Of a DNA stretch of 64,000 nucleotides, positions 27,101 through 37,964 are shown in pieces. The stretch is from Branchiostoma belcheri (Eukaryota; Chordata; Leptocardii; Amphioxiformes; Branchiostomatidae). The notes under the pieces are model-generated. The model was not told where the DNA came from. It made no database searches and worked only from the letters and a program-made list of their open reading frames with translations. The translations under genes were made by a program, and so were the position numbers. Position 1 is the stretch's first letter. The number at the start of each line of letters is the position of its first letter. Location of the stretch: NCBI RefSeq assembly GCF_001625305.1, contig NW_017804054.1, forward strand, positions 744,185-808,184, written 5' to 3'.

Positions 27101-30100
27101 GAGCTTGTGACCTGTTCACATCAGCCAATCTCTAAAAATTACATTGTGATCGACAGAACAACTGCCTTATTGCTGTCAAAAATGACCTTTTGCAAACTCC
27201 ACGGGTGAGCTATTTTCCTGCTGTGCAACACCATCTCAAGCAAGATTACAGGAAACAATTTTAAAACAATCAACACAGTAAGAAGTCAACTTATAGCTTA
27301 TTACAGGTTGCTCTCTCATTCGCTGGCTATCCGGTTCATCATCTGTTGTCCCTCATCTTGCCAGGTTTAGACGTCCTTGCACTTCAGTGATCAGATAACT
27401 ACCACGTGCCATGGAAGCACATGTCCGACCGAGGAAAAGATAAAACCCTTCTTTCCTCGAGGTATCTTTCTTGGGATGGCAAATTATACACTTCTCGTAA
27501 CACCTTTATACAGCCTAAGGCACCATTGTCATCTACAACTGAATGATACATCTTTCATTTCTTTCTCTTTGTCAATATCGTCTAATAATAACTGCCCTTT
27601 GGCATAACACACCAGCTTTTGAATCTGTATAGCCAGTATAACTGCCCTTTGGTATAATACACCAGCTTTTTACTTTATATCTGTATAGCCAGTATAACTG
27701 CCCTTTGGTATAATACACCAGTTTTGCAGGCATGCTGCTCAGCTACACCTAGTTATATCACACTGAACGACCTGTCACACTTGACCTTTGCACATCAAGC
27801 TGCAAGCGTTGTTTAAAGTCCATACACTGTCCTTGGTGGCAACGAGATGTACTCATGATAGTTCTAGGGAAAAACAAATTAACCGTATGCTGCAGACAAA
27901 CATAAGTATGGACCATACCTTCTTGTACAGCCACAAACTGTGAGTGGAGGCTCTCCGGGATGACGGCATCGGGAAGTTCTCTCAGGTACTGCTTCAAGAG
28001 CGAGGCCACAGAAAACACGTCCCCAAACTCTTCCAGACACGCGTCACCCGTCTTGTCGAAACTAGTCTTCATCTTCTCCACCACTTTGGTGTTGCCATTC
28101 ACACGGAAGATTCCTTCATGCCCAATACCTATAATATATGCAAACAACGCAGTTTTTGTTTACTTAACATATCGTTCTAGGTCATGACAAGAAGATTCAC
28201 AACTGACGATGCAAAATATTGTACAGATGGGTCAGAACGCCCTGCCATAGTACGAAGGTCATCGCTTGTTTTAGACCTGGAGATATTTTCAAAATGCTGT
28301 AACCTCAAATTCCGATAAGCTGTTTAAGTAGCACAAGGCATGGTATCTAATCTCGATAGCTATGTCCGGACATTTAAATTGAGTTTTCAATGACAGTATA
28401 CAAGTAGTAGAAGGTGAAACTAAAAGTTCACTACACTCCAGTGGCCTCATGGGAGCCTACTTCAATGTTAAATACTGAAAGGCAGAGGCTGGCTTTGCTT
28501 TACCATTAATCCAGTTGTCAATTATGCCATACATAGAATACATTGATTACTCTCCGTGTTCTGTTCAGCTATGATACTAGTAGTATCATGTACACAGGAT
28601 TAAAACTGCTGATTACACTCAACACAAAAAGGCAAGCAGGTCCCCTTATATGATGTCTGACAGGTAATGCAACAGTCTTGCATACCCTTAATATTACGAG
28701 GCCTGCATGCAACAGCAAGGCACCAGACTTATTATTATCAAAAGGTCCAAAGCAAAATTCTACACTTTCAAAAGCAATCATCAGCAAATAACCCTTACCA
28801 TGCATGGTGATGAAGTCTACCACTTTCTTGACAATAGAAGGTACATTCAGGTCTGTAACACGAGGTACTGATTCCAGAGGGGCTCCGAACAGTTTGGCTC
28901 CGGGCGAGAGTTTCTTCCTGGACAGAGGCGATGACATGAACTTCTTGACTTTCCCCATTCGTGATTCCACGGGAATGTCCAGAGCCTGCACGTAGAAATA
29001 GATGCAGACGATACTCATGGTGAAAAACGTCAACAATTCCATCTTGATGTTTGAACAATGGCGAACGCTTAGACATCTATACAGTAACGGTTTGCTACTT
29101 CTGTGAGGACTTGTGAGGTGACTATCATTTTTATAGCCTGGACACCAACAAGGAATTTGGGCCAATGGCCTGTCATGTACTGGGCCACTGACCTCACATT
29201 TAAGGTGCATCAAAACAGTTCAGGTCAAACCATTTATTTGGCTATGCTACTTAAAAGCCAATGCAAGATCACACAACCACACCTAATCACCTTTTATTAC
29301 ATTTTAAACACCAGTCTCTTTGGAGCAGGCTTCCTAATTTGGAACTGTAACTTACATGCAGCTGAAGCTATTATATCATAAAAATGTAACAGTCTGATGA
29401 GAAAAACACCCCTCCTTAGGAAATGGTTGTACCCAGATGTCATCATTCACATCCTATACAAATGTTGATATAAAGCGTTCTTATTTCTTCCTAAGTTATA
29501 GTGCATTGCCAATAAAACTGGTTAAACCAACATGTATAAATGAAGATGTGCTTCTCTGACGCAAGTTTGTATGAAAAAATTATATTCCTTGAGGTGCCCC
29601 ATACTCTTTGGAATGGCAAATATTAGCGCATGCTTGGTGTACCCTAATTGTAAGTTGTGGCTGACGTTTCACACCACGTGCTTTTGAAGCACGTGTAAAC
29701 TCCGAGTAGAGGTCACATTTCTGAGGAAGCTGTCACTACTGGCCCTGCTATATATGACACCAACAGTCACATATAGCCTGGGTCTGTCACATACTGTACA
29801 GTCAATGACACACCCTGAGGTTCATACAGTGTCATAAGGCATGCTCAGCTCCTATAATCAATGTAATAAACCACTGAGTGAGCAAAGCGAACTGATCACT
29901 CCTCATGAAACTGTGTAGTCCAAAGAAAAGTAAGCCATTACTAATGCTATTTTCTTTCAAAGATTACTCGTTGTAAGTACAACTGTTACAGTATCCAGGG
30001 CATACCTACTACAGGTCATTATGGTCATTAATAAGTGCCATGGGAGTATCACTATCAGGGCAATGTAAGATGGAGAATCAATTACAAAAGTAATTTTTTT

Positions 30101-33100
30101 TATTATTTATGTAGCCTCATTAAATCCTCTCCATAGCAGTGATGCCAAATTGCCCCTCCCCCAGTACCTAGATTTAAGTACAATTTCGCTGTCATTGCAA
30201 AGCGGTCATTCCAAAAACTGTGACCAGTAAGATATTTAAAGACTTACAGTAGATACTACAGACCCAGCAATATTTCACCAACTTTGTCTGTGGCTACATA
30301 CTTGTGGATGTTTCTTTACTGTGAATTAATTTAAGTTCGCAGTGGGTAAAAGGATCTACAGTATATACATCCCAGGTAAACACGTTCTCTGGTCACAACT
30401 CACACATGTAGCACCTTTAGCTATGTACTGTACATTTTTCACAATATGTCCCAAACTGTGTGCCAATCAAAAAGTCCCTCGCCATTTGTGCTCTACAAAT
30501 TTGTTTTTGGACTTTATTATTTTCCACCACACACAAGGGAATTGTGACATATTGTCTGGATTTTAAAAAGGAAGGTCAGCTTTGCAAAATAGATGAGATC
30601 AAGCTGCCAGGTGAAGTTTCATAAATGCCATTGTTCTCTGATCACTTCACCTTTCCCTTGGGACAAATGTCACAGTGCGTAGTGTGACAGCAACTGATGG
30701 AACCCAAGATATCTTCATTTGCATGGGCAGGACCACAGGGAGGGTCTACAACTTACAAGGGGGGGATTTTGGCAATGTATAAAGGTAAATTTAGGAGGGT
30801 TAACAACACTTAATGGCAAATTCAGGAGGTTCACAACTCTTATTGGTAAATTGACTTGTGCTTATCAAAGGTTTTTCGTAATGACTTCATTGGATTGTTC
30901 CATTATATTCATGTGGTGCCTGGCAAAACTAGTCTGTGATCATTGACACAACCAGACACTTCGTTGTGACTTTTGGGCAATTTGGCATTCAACTTTGAAA
31001 TACAATTTGTCAATATCACTTAATTCGTTGAAGATAATAAACAACATGCTATATAGAATCAAAGAGGGCAATTACGCTTCATGAGTAATTCACCAACAAG
31101 GCTTTAACTCCCCATCCAAAAGAACCAACGCAGTCCTTCATACCATGCCACACTGAGGGCCTTTGATCCTAATATGGCAAAGCAGCACTGGGTCACTAAC
31201 TCACAGTAACTGCTTGCCCCACAGAGACACTTTCTACCCTGGGCGTGCCATATAATAATCTTCCACTTGCATCTCTGCCCCTTGGGTCAGTAAATCCCAT
31301 TAGTAGTTTATACTCTAAATCCAGTTACCGTGTTTGAAATTACAGTAGCGTATTACAGATTAAGCCAGTCCCTCACATCATTAAAAGTCTACTGTTGAAT
31401 CCAAGTAACCCATAGGTCTAAATCAGAGCCTTGTTTAAAATGACTGTCAGTTGCAGGACAAATAGGTCACATTGGTAAAAGTCATCTACCCCCAGAGGTA
31501 GCATTACGGGCTAAATAACAAGCCAGTCTTCAAGGCCTCCGTGACCATGTATATCTTGCCTACCACATGCTTCGAACACGTACCTCATACTTATGTTTGT
31601 ATATGGTCACATGAATGCTGTCTGGTGTTTCAGCATGAAACAAAATTAGGTGATAATCTTTGCCGTGTCATGAATTCGGGGAGGTCACCACCGTCAAACC
31701 GTGAACGCTTCCGGATTACCATGAAGGCCAATCACCTGGAACATTGTGGCCAGGATCAACGAGTTTACACTTTTGTTTTGGCGTAACCGCACTGACATCA
31801 CGTCTGACTTATGCATTCCATATCACAAATTGCCACTAGCTTCATATTCAATTAGAGAACAATTTTCTTTTCTGAAACAGACAACCTTGTGAGAAATCCT
31901 CTATGACTACAATCCTTTATGACAATGTGCCACTCATAATGCACTAACATCAATACTACAACCTATAACATCAACCTAGACATCAAACAGTTCGATAAGA
32001 CAAAACATACTTACAACCACAACATGCTTCCAGCCTTTTCTAACCACCTCTCTGGGACTTAACATCAAAACTACGGGGTACGATTACACGTTTTCGGGGA
32101 GACAATCATGGGGAAAAACAAGACTGTTGTTGAGGGAAAACACACCCAAGCAATGCACCTAGGAATTGTACTAGATCATTAATAAATGATGAAGGTAATA
32201 TGTCATTCATGTTGGACCAGTCAAGTTATTGTGTCACACCAAGGCCAAACCAACATGATCACTTGGTCAATACACCTGTCCCCTAGTATTTGTTGACGTT
32301 TTCATCAGCAACAAAAATTAAGTGATGTTTATCAACAAAACAAACAAGATCTAAGTAACAATGAAGTAAACAAATGGTGCAATAAAAACATTGCTGAAAG
32401 GATTTTCCCTTCATTCGCTGATCAATGAGCATGTTGTTTTGACATAATGACTTTCTTTACAATTGCAAACTGTGCTGAAGAAAATAAATTTCTTTTGAAT
32501 TGCCTCCTAGGATAATGACAATTTTGGGCTCTGTGCTCTCTCCTTTATCACACTACTAAGATTGTTTCAACTGCAAACTCAAAGAAACGGTGAACTATTG
32601 ATTTTCACTGTGTTATGACATTTAAGTGACATTTAAGAAATCAGACATTTCCGACCTGTGGGAAGAATTTTGGGTTTACATGAATGTATTGGAAGTATGA
32701 CTGGGACTGAATGATGTAATCAGGTATTACCGGTATACCAGTTGCTGAATTCTTCCACATACATGCATGTAGGAGGCCCTTACTTTTGGTCAAATCAGCT
32801 TCTACCTGTGTTACATTTAGGCTTGACTTTCTTATCGACTGTCAAAATCACCGCCGACCCATTGCTACTTGGACACACAAACCCACAGATCTGGCACCCA
32901 AAACAATACTTCTGCACCCTATAGTAACTGTTATGATTTTACGGTATTACTCTTCCACACACACAGTTCAATGACCTGATATTGCAGGCAGGCAGGTCCA
33001 GGCAAGCGCAGTCTATGAAATAGGTCACACATGGCTGGGAAAAGCAATCATGGTGGGCAAATCATGGCCTTGGTAGTGGCTTTTCCAATGGGAATCTTAT

Positions 33101-33752
33101 TAGTAATCAGGACCATGTCCTGCCTCTGGCAAATTGGACATGGTAGCTACAGGAGAGGGTAAAAACCTTATGTAATAGGTGCCGGTAGCTTATCAGGGTG
33201 TTGCAGCACTTATCATGTGCATCTCTGAGAGTACAGAAGGAAACATTCAAAAAGCCTAACAACCGGGACATGTTACAATGATTTTTATGACACAAATTTA
33301 GTTGATTGTAAAACTGTTCTCTTGTGTACTTAGCTCCTGACAACACTGATATTGGCAAATCAGTTGACTGAACACAAGAAATGACCATAACATGCCACAC
33401 TATGGATTGTGATAAAGAAATTGCATCTACTCAATAAAAATTTTATTTGGTAATGGTGTACTCTACTAGGTTGATCGTAATAACTATTCCAAATCTAGTT
33501 CTACTGGAGCTTCTACAGCCCTTTTCTGAAGGCAGTGGGAGATGAATTGTCGAGCCTTTTCGGTATAAAAATGGCATTTCAGACACTTCATTGAATATTT
33601 TTTCAACATTGTATGAGGACATTGGCAGATAAGATACATGTAGCTAACTGTTCTTGATACGACTGACAAATTGCCAGGCAGACTTACCAGATTGTTGCCA
33701 TTGTTGTTGGCCATAACGTTGGGACTGTCACTGCTGAATACTGAGGGCATTC
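115..33752 (-). CDS. FAM13: FAM13A/B-like RhoGAP-domain protein (3' end outside window)
   Basis: A Rho GTPase-activating protein of the FAM13 family, expected to act in cytoplasm and nucleus. I find 26 coding exons (high to low): 33688-33750, 28799-28985, 27919-28128, 15097-15136, 14192-14335, 13594-13726, 13165-13263, 12735-12853, 11285-11335, 10308-10352, 9399-9547, 8560-8692, 7659-7842, 7167-7330, 6697-6790, 6372-6427, 5213-5345, 4513-4567, 4015-4123, 2935-3042, 1590-1643, 1135-1184, 947-1005, 751-832, 589-609, 115-284. All have AG/GT borders and matching phases. They sum to 2712 nt (904 codons) and end in phase 0, so the last exon or exons lie left of base 1; human FAM13A is about 1,020 residues. 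Domains: RhoGAP about residues 45-215 with arginine finger R92 (EGIFRVNGN), acidic/proline-rich linker, then the family's charged C-terminal block. Vertebrate FAM13A and B keep the RhoGAP; which one this is orthologous to is not decided (probably pre-duplication). Confidence 0.93.
589..1184 (-). CDS. FAM13: FAM13-like exons 22-25: conserved charged coiled-coil block
   Basis: Exons 1135-1184, 947-1005, 751-832 and the 21-nt exon 589-609. The peptide RRFETQFEEEKGYR joined to PSHADKMGRTDIRKI matches the conserved FAM13 block with RRFEEQFEQEKKYRPSHGDK in human FAM13A, which fixes both family and orientation. The preceding exon starts with MTTEDKEIRDLTKRI. The last part, 115-284, continues to AEKREDADRPEELE and ends in phase 0 at a donor, so coding continues left of the window. 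The role of this block is not established; it is the most conserved part of the family after the GAP domain. Confidence 0.93.
1488..1568 (-). repeat. tRNA-derived SINE fragment
   Basis: On the minus strand the segment reads GGAGGTTGTGAGTTCAAACC, a B-box and T-arm of tRNA type, preceded by a degenerate A-box-like part. No acceptor stem closes, so this is a SINE remnant in a FAM13 intron and not a tRNA gene. Confidence 0.5.
2055..2215 (+). repeat. dispersed repeat (GTATTGTTTTGGGT family), copy 1
   Basis: Contains GTATTGTTTTGGGTGGC, then TGTGGGTTTGTATGTCTG and GACGGCATGTGG. The same ordered words recur, often inverted, at 6.9-7.15, 8.25-8.35, 32.65-32.95 and 54.18-54.25 kb. Intronic, no coding capacity seen. 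Confidence 0.55.
2935..13263 (-). CDS. FAM13: FAM13-like exons 7-20: acidic/proline-rich linker
   Basis: Fourteen short exons encode a probably disordered linker with family motifs: PPPRPNPTYKEALKRK (13165-13263), SIEDDRSESPFVYD (11285-11335), TIHETVTKHMFG (9399-9547), PTPRRRRQKK (8560-8692), PNSQAFELFE (7659-7842), TPSPRR (7167-7330), DDFDDSDDVFPTLDS (6697-6790), acidic EEDIEEVKMEE (5213-5345), IVPPLDLASLHEHGDGD (4513-4567), and HHGMDADFEAPLSPS (2935-3042). The arginine-rich run could act in nuclear localisation (inference). The 2935-3042 exon holds a duplicated PIHHG pentapeptide and has a NAGNAG-type acceptor (high end 3042 or 3045). The 13165 donor (CAG|GTGGTG) is weaker than the others, but phase and length (99 nt) support it. 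Confidence 0.88.
6915..7150 (-). repeat. dispersed repeat (GTATTGTTTTGGGT family), copy 2
   Basis: Shares ordered blocks with the copy at 32.65-32.95 kb: TCAGGTATTACC, CTGAATTC(T)TCCACATAC, GGCTTGA, GCTACTTGGACA, AACAATACTTCTG. It lies just downstream of the FAM13-like exon 7167-7330, ending within about 20 bp of its donor. Confidence 0.65.
8255..8345 (-). repeat. dispersed repeat fragment (GTATTGTTTTGGGT family), copy 3
   Basis: Short piece with ACACACAAACCCACAG and CCCAAAACAAT, matching the end of the copies at 7.1 and 32.9 kb. In a FAM13-like intron. Confidence 0.45.
10521..10734. mobile_element. MITE-like element, CTCCAAGCAGAT family, degenerate copy
   Basis: Inverted ends TCTCCAAGTAGAT (left) and ATCTGCTTGGAGA (right) about 200 bp apart in a FAM13-like intron; one mismatch between the ends. 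The same ends occur at 45.15 and 62.8 kb. Confidence 0.5.
13594..28985 (-). CDS. FAM13: FAM13-like exons 2-6: RhoGAP domain
   Basis: Five exons encode the GAP fold: 28799-28985 (basic lead-in with MGKVKKFMSSPLSRKK and a KLFGAPLE block, as in vertebrate FAM13A), 27919-28128 (GIFRVNGN arginine finger, then SVASLLKQYLRELPDAVIP), the 40-nt exon 15097-15136 (FLNDPVECRRQL), 14192-14335 (LPSEHYSLLKYLIQFL, then AIVFGPNLF) and 13594-13726 (GITNQIVKRFIDDYDELL). The motifs Arg finger, K..LRELP and N/VFGPNL are those needed for GAP activity, so the domain looks catalytically intact. The 40-nt exon was found from phase: without it the 27919 and 14192 exons join out of frame, with it they join exactly. It is interrupted by the longest intron (12.8 kb), which holds most of the mobile elements. 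Confidence 0.95.
18012..18035 (-). CDS. FAM13: candidate 24-nt microexon of the FAM13-like RhoGAP domain
   Basis: A 24-nt segment lies in the 12.8-kb intron between exons 3 and 4. It has a strong pyrimidine tract and acceptor on the minus strand (tctttccttccag) and a near-perfect donor (CAG then GTAAGTCAC). Its length is a multiple of three and the phase fits both neighbours: inclusion reads E-AGKSNFIT-D with no stop. The inserted eight residues fall in the loop after the LRELP helix; vertebrate FAM13 proteins align without them, so inclusion would be optional. Seen: sites and phase. Inferred: use as an exon. Confidence 0.6.
19991..20339. mobile_element. 349-bp inverted-repeat element (MITE-like)
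   Basis: Long imperfect terminal inverted repeats: AGGCCTAGGAAAAAATATGT at the left, and the right end read in reverse gives AGGCCTTGG, an A run, then GTGTTTCCTGTTTC. Both ends continue with GTGTTTCCTGTTTC and a CCTGAAAAA-like block, so the arms extend over 35 bp. An internal AGGGTCGG word occurs near each end. No transposase. Confidence 0.6.
20636..22739. mobile_element. 2.1-kb pogo/Tc1-type non-autonomous DNA transposon
   Basis: Both ends carry the same 23-bp inverted repeat beginning CAGTACCGTTCGCGTTATAG, flanked on both sides by TA (20634-20635 and 22740-22741), the target duplication of Tc1/mariner elements; a CAGT start is typical of the pogo/Tigger branch. Inside the left end a 37-38 bp unit with GGTTAGATTTTCGTCAG and a self-complementary GATTTTC/GAAAATC core is repeated twice. 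The right end has repeated GGAAAAGTAACGG-type words. The core is CpG-rich compared with the surrounding intron and has two inverted CCAAT boxes near 21755 and 21787. I see no transposase frame, so it is probably non-autonomous. Confidence 0.8.
21291..21356 (-). other. candidate first coding exon inside the pogo-type element
   Basis: On the minus strand an ATG opens 22 sense codons (MVVEGPQLANRVLAPGVTVH) that run to a good donor (ACC|GTGAGTAT). GC-rich sequence with inverted CCAAT boxes lies 400 bp upstream. No downstream partner exon was identified and the phase does not match the next FAM13-like exons. It may be cargo from a captured promoter/exon or chance. Confidence 0.3.
25602..26498. mobile_element. 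0.9-kb element with TACCTTCGCCAA ends and octamer-rich tandem units
   Basis: Ends are inverted copies of TACCTTCGCCAA. After the left end come a TG/TCTG microsatellite (25640-25678) and diverged text. The right half has four imperfect units, each with ATGCAAAT and/or ATTTGCATAATTAATGAG, near 26045, 26173, 26305 and 26411. No protein coding. Similar AATTTGCATAATTAATGAG repeats are, to my knowledge, common in amphioxus (recalled, unverified). Confidence 0.65.
27588..27727. repeat. tandem repeat, about 2.7 copies of a 50-56 bp unit
   Basis: The unit starts ATAACTGCCCTTTGG(C/T)ATAA, followed by CACCAGCTTTT and CTGTATAGCCAGT. Copies start at about 27588, 27638 and 27694; the second has a 6-bp insertion. 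It lies about 200 bp from the FAM13-like exon 27919-28128. Confidence 0.85.
28986..33687. other. first coding intron of the FAM13-like gene
   Basis: Nothing gene-like was recognised in this 4.7-kb intron apart from the dispersed repeat copy at 32.65-32.95 kb. It separates the 21-codon N-terminal exon from the RhoGAP lead-in exon. Confidence 0.6.
32645..32945 (-). repeat. dispersed repeat (GTATTGTTTTGGGT family), longest copy
   Basis: The longest copy in the window. It shares TCAGGTATTACC, GAATTCTTCCACATAC, GGCTTGACTT, GCTACTTGGACACA and CAAAACAATACTTCTGCACC with the copies at 7 and 8.3 kb, in the same order and orientation. Confidence 0.65.
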
Positions 33753-36700
33753 CTGGTGAGGAGCGGAGAGGAGATGGCCCTTCACTGCAGCACTGTTGCA
33801 GCAGGGTACATACAGGGGTGGGGAGGCCTGGAGGAGTTCAGCTGCAGGCTGGAGATGTGTGCTATGGACGGGATGGAAAGGGGGGGAGGGGGATGGGCAA
33901 TTTGCCCGGTGCCTAGAAGAGAACAAGAAGAAACACAACTGCATGGCTGTGAAATACTATCAACGTCAATGATCAATAAAGACAAGATGAATGTATGTGT
34001 ACATACATGTATGCATTTTAACCAGACAGATACCATCAAACAATACTACAATACCTTAAGGTAGCTACCTTAGGGCATACTTGGCACTCTTCGAACATGA
34101 CCCAGTGTTTCTGTAGGCTGTGACTGATGTCACATTGGCCTGAGGATTGAGTGTACTATGCATCAGGCCATTGTACATATGTACCAGCGTACTATCAGGT
34201 ATTATATATAAGAGACTTTTCTGCCGTTACTATTGAAATTGGCAAGATGAAGAATGATATGAATCACTTCACAGCTGCGTCCTTCTTTGCTTTCAAAAAA
34301 TCACTGTGAAATAAGAAATATATTGGAATTCATGTCATTACCAAGGCAGGAGCCTATGTCTGCAGGATATTACCATCTGTTTTCATGTAGTGCTGTTTTG
34401 TTACCTTATCGTTCTGAATCTGATTTATAAGTTAATGCACCACTGAGAGGATATACAAACATGCCCATGGTTTGGGCCAAAGCCAGACTGCTTGGCTGTC
34501 CTCCAACTCAAATCCTTTGGAAAGGCTCTGATTCTAGTGGACCCCTTATCTCTATAAATCAACAATGGAAACACTGTAGAATATTGCGCCTCAAGACCTA
34601 CTTTAGATCATTATTTGTGATCGGTATCATAACATATTGACGACTCAAGCCGTTTCTACATTCCCAAGGCATTATGGACACCAATATGCCAATAAATCAA
34701 TATCACAGTCTGTGTTACTCTTCTAAAGAAAACAAGTCCCACATTTCTTATCTCAATCATCTCTACTGACTGTGGATACTATCACATTTGTTGTACAATC
34801 ATTATACAATCACAAAGTAAGCGCAATCTTAGGATAGTCATGGTGTAATGTATGAAATTCAGCTGTCTTGGTATCAAAAAAGCAGTATCATTTCCTTGTC
34901 TGTAGTTGACTCTGTCAAAGCCTGCTTGAAAATACAAAATGTATGATATATATCTAACATCAAAACCGTATGACAACCTACAACAAATGTCACCACACCC
35001 TATGCCATCACTTGAGGAGAATGTACATTTTGTTACATTCAATAATAATGCACTTCCCTTAATGCTTCAAAACATCCATCAAGTCACATAACTACAATTT
35101 ATATATGTGAATTGTACATTATTAATGACATCTCTATTTTAAACTCTTCAGTCTAGTAGTAGAAATATTTATGACTTTAAAGACACTGGGAACTTTTAGG
35201 TCTGCATCACTGGTTCATCAGCAAATGAAAATCAAACCAACATTTGCAAGGGCAAATAACAAAGATCATACAATTATCATCTGATGAAAATTGCAATCAG
35301 TGTCCATGACTGCCCTGTAATTTGCATAAAATTACAGGACAGTCTATGTGGTAGAGAGCAGTACTAATCAGAGAGACAGTAATTTGATATTTCAAATTGG
35401 CATCTAGACTTTTCTACAAAATACAAGATCCCCTGACAGCAGCTAGCTACAAGAAGATCAATAATCATGGTAAAAAGAAAATTTTCTTCTTAATTATGCA
35501 GCACTTTACCATGTAGTTTTATTGCATCCTAATTCTTACCACGAAACAGTGGCAGGTCTCAAGTTTTATCATTTCCAGCAACTAACTCAAATTTGATAGA
35601 AACTCTTAGGCTACACAAATGTTTTTGTTCCAAGATAGAAAAAGGTTTTGAATGCAAAGCCACATGTGTCAGCTGGTAGTTTTTCCACACGCACCTTTGT
35701 CGTAGTCGTAGCTGCCGGTGTTGTATTCTCCCTTTATGTCGGCCCAGCAAGACTTGACAACCAACTTATGGCTGCTTGATGGATTTGCATGACAGCAGCT
35801 TGAAGCGAATCATGGATGGAGTTTTTCTCCGCCAGTAAGGTCGTGCTGGACTTGTGGAACCCGTGACCTCAGGGAGCTAGGCCTTGAGGGTGGGGGCAAA
35901 TATGGTAAGGGTCTGGTTGGGTGGGGTGGGGTGGTTAGAAAAAAGTTTTATAATTAAACGTAGGATAACAAGATTGAGTGGGAGGGAACAAGGCATGGAA
36001 AAAATGGAAAATGGGTGATAAGTAATAAAATACAAGTTAATGATGTAACTGAAGTCTTGTCATCTAATTTTGATCTAACACTAACAGATACATTCAGTTA
36101 TCAATGCACAAGTTCTTGAAAAAAGGAAACAACTAGTTAGGGAATTAAACAACTGGATTAGTTACAGTGTTTTCAAATTTTAGTAACAAGTTAGTGTTAG
36201 CTACTTTTAAATTCTGTAAAAAAATTAAAACTAGCAAAAACCAAAAAGAGGAGAACACAAATCGATTATTTTTCTCCAATTAAAAAGAGTACACTTTAAG
36301 TTTAACAAAATAACACAACTCCAACGACTTTATTTGGCTTCATTTATTGTATCAAGGTGTATAAAGGATTTGTCCTTGATTTTATCCAAATATTTAGTTA
36401 CAGGTAACCATAATAACACCCCGCCCTCCCCACATGCAAATCAGCAAGACTCGGCCCCGCCACATTTCCTTACCCTTGACCCACGAATGACACCCAAAGT
36501 CAGGGGTTTCCATACATCTCAATTACCTCTGAGACAGGCAGATATATAACAGACCATCTCATATTACAGGAACTGCCGTCTTGGCCGCACTACTGACCTA
36601 CACGGAACCTATTTGAACGTCCACCCCCGAATGTTGCTAACCGTGGCACAAACAGACGAGCGGTTGCCACAGGGGATATACGGCTCTATTATCCTTCCTC

Positions 36701-36756
36701 TTTGAAACCGCTTACAGTCAGACGATTTATGCAGAATCTATATTAAAGGAACTTAC

Positions 36757-36900
36757 CTCCAAAGGCCGTTGGAGTTGGTCCAGGGCAGCGGCAATGGACG
36801 TGGTACGAGGAGGAATGTGCTATGACAGGACCAGACAGAACCTTTGGGTGGGAGGGGACCTCTCTAGCGCGTGCTGACCCGCACGCACGTACATGTAAAC
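36757..36900 (-). promoter_or_regulatory. FAM13-like 5' untranslated exon and promoter region
   Basis: On the minus strand an ATG-free segment ends in a good donor (TTTGGAG|GTAAGTTCC at 36757). It is preceded by GC-rich sequence up to about 36.9 kb. The first coding exon (33688-33750) starts just two bases after an acceptor (ctcctcaccag), so an upstream untranslated exon is required and this is the best candidate. A CCAAT box (GCCAATCAGA) lies at about 37114. The exact start site is not visible. Confidence 0.5.
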
Positions 36901-37964
36901 AATACCTTTTCCCGCCTCAAAACCTCACCAACACTCGCTCCGGAACGCTTCAACTCAAATTACAGTATTCTATGAACCTGGGTTTAAGGATGTAGGTCAG
37001 GTAAACGTCTCACAGGCGACGGTTTTCCGGCAAGACTTCTAAACGCAAGGATCAGACGATGCTTCAGCATTTGGTGAAGCCCACTTCTGCGAACAACAAA
37101 CCTGACATGTGTCAGCCAATCAGAGCCTTGGGCTTTAGTCACGTGACACGTGTTTTGTCCCCGCAGCATTTGACCCCTATGACCTTCCTTATTGTTCCCA
37201 CAAGCCCTTGCGGTTCACACCACCTGTCGTTTCTCATCCAGGATGTGTTTTTGGCGGAATCCTTTTGGATCTTTTAGAATTTCTCACGAAAAGATCACAA
37301 AGCTATCACGCTCCATGCCTATATAGGACAAGGACATGTGATGACTATCATGGGATTATGAGGTTTCTAGAGGGTAAACAAACCATGGAAGTAAAAGGTG
37401 TTTGGGCTTGGGGAGTAAACGTTTTAACGAATTTGATATTTTGAAAACATATCAAATATACTCCCATCAATAGAGGTTGTTGATCGATGTTAACGTTTTT
37501 CATTCTTTGGAGATGACCGGCCTGTTGAGGTCACCATTTTAATGGCAGGTCAATGCCCCAGCATTTCACGCCAAGAGGGTTGGGCCACTGAAGACGCCAC
37601 CTAACAGGTACGCGTATAATAACACGTCATTCTTTGCTGAGTCTGGTGTGTGTATATAACATTGTAACAGTTACATGTGTATTAACTATTTATCTGGCGG
37701 TAAATCATAGGAACACTATCTATATTTGTATTCAGATATAGGAAAACTTGTTTTCAGTAATACACTTATATTGGTAACGTGACAGTAGTGTCAACGACTT
37801 TGTGAGCAAGGTAATAAATAAGTTAACGTTAGAAATCTCGTTTCCGTTCGACGTACTTAAATTCATTATCACGCATTAAGTAAAGTGACTGAGTGTAGTG
37901 AATTTTAGTATTTTTATTTCTTAAAGTTCTTCAGCGGACAGCCGTTCAATAAAGGTTTATTGGT

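Larger units (their letters stand above)
15137..27918. other. 12.8-kb FAM13-like intron rich in mobile elements
   Basis: Apart from the microexon at 18.0 kb, no convincing coding exon of the host gene was found here. It holds the elements at 19.99-20.34, 20.64-22.74 and 25.60-26.50 kb and the tandem repeat at 27.59-27.73 kb. The rest (15.2-17.9, 18.1-19.9, 22.8-25.5, 26.5-27.5 kb) shows only AT-rich unique-looking sequence with short open frames lacking splice support. Confidence 0.7.

Noticed and set aside
28569..29213. Long minus-strand frame (214 codons) around FAM13-like exon 2, starting with a hydrophobic, signal-like stretch
   Set aside because: The hydrophobic part is upstream of a good acceptor (ctacgtgcag at 28986) that joins the 33688-33750 exon in phase 0, and the distal part runs past the donor at 28798. 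It is intron read-through, though an alternative start cannot be fully excluded.
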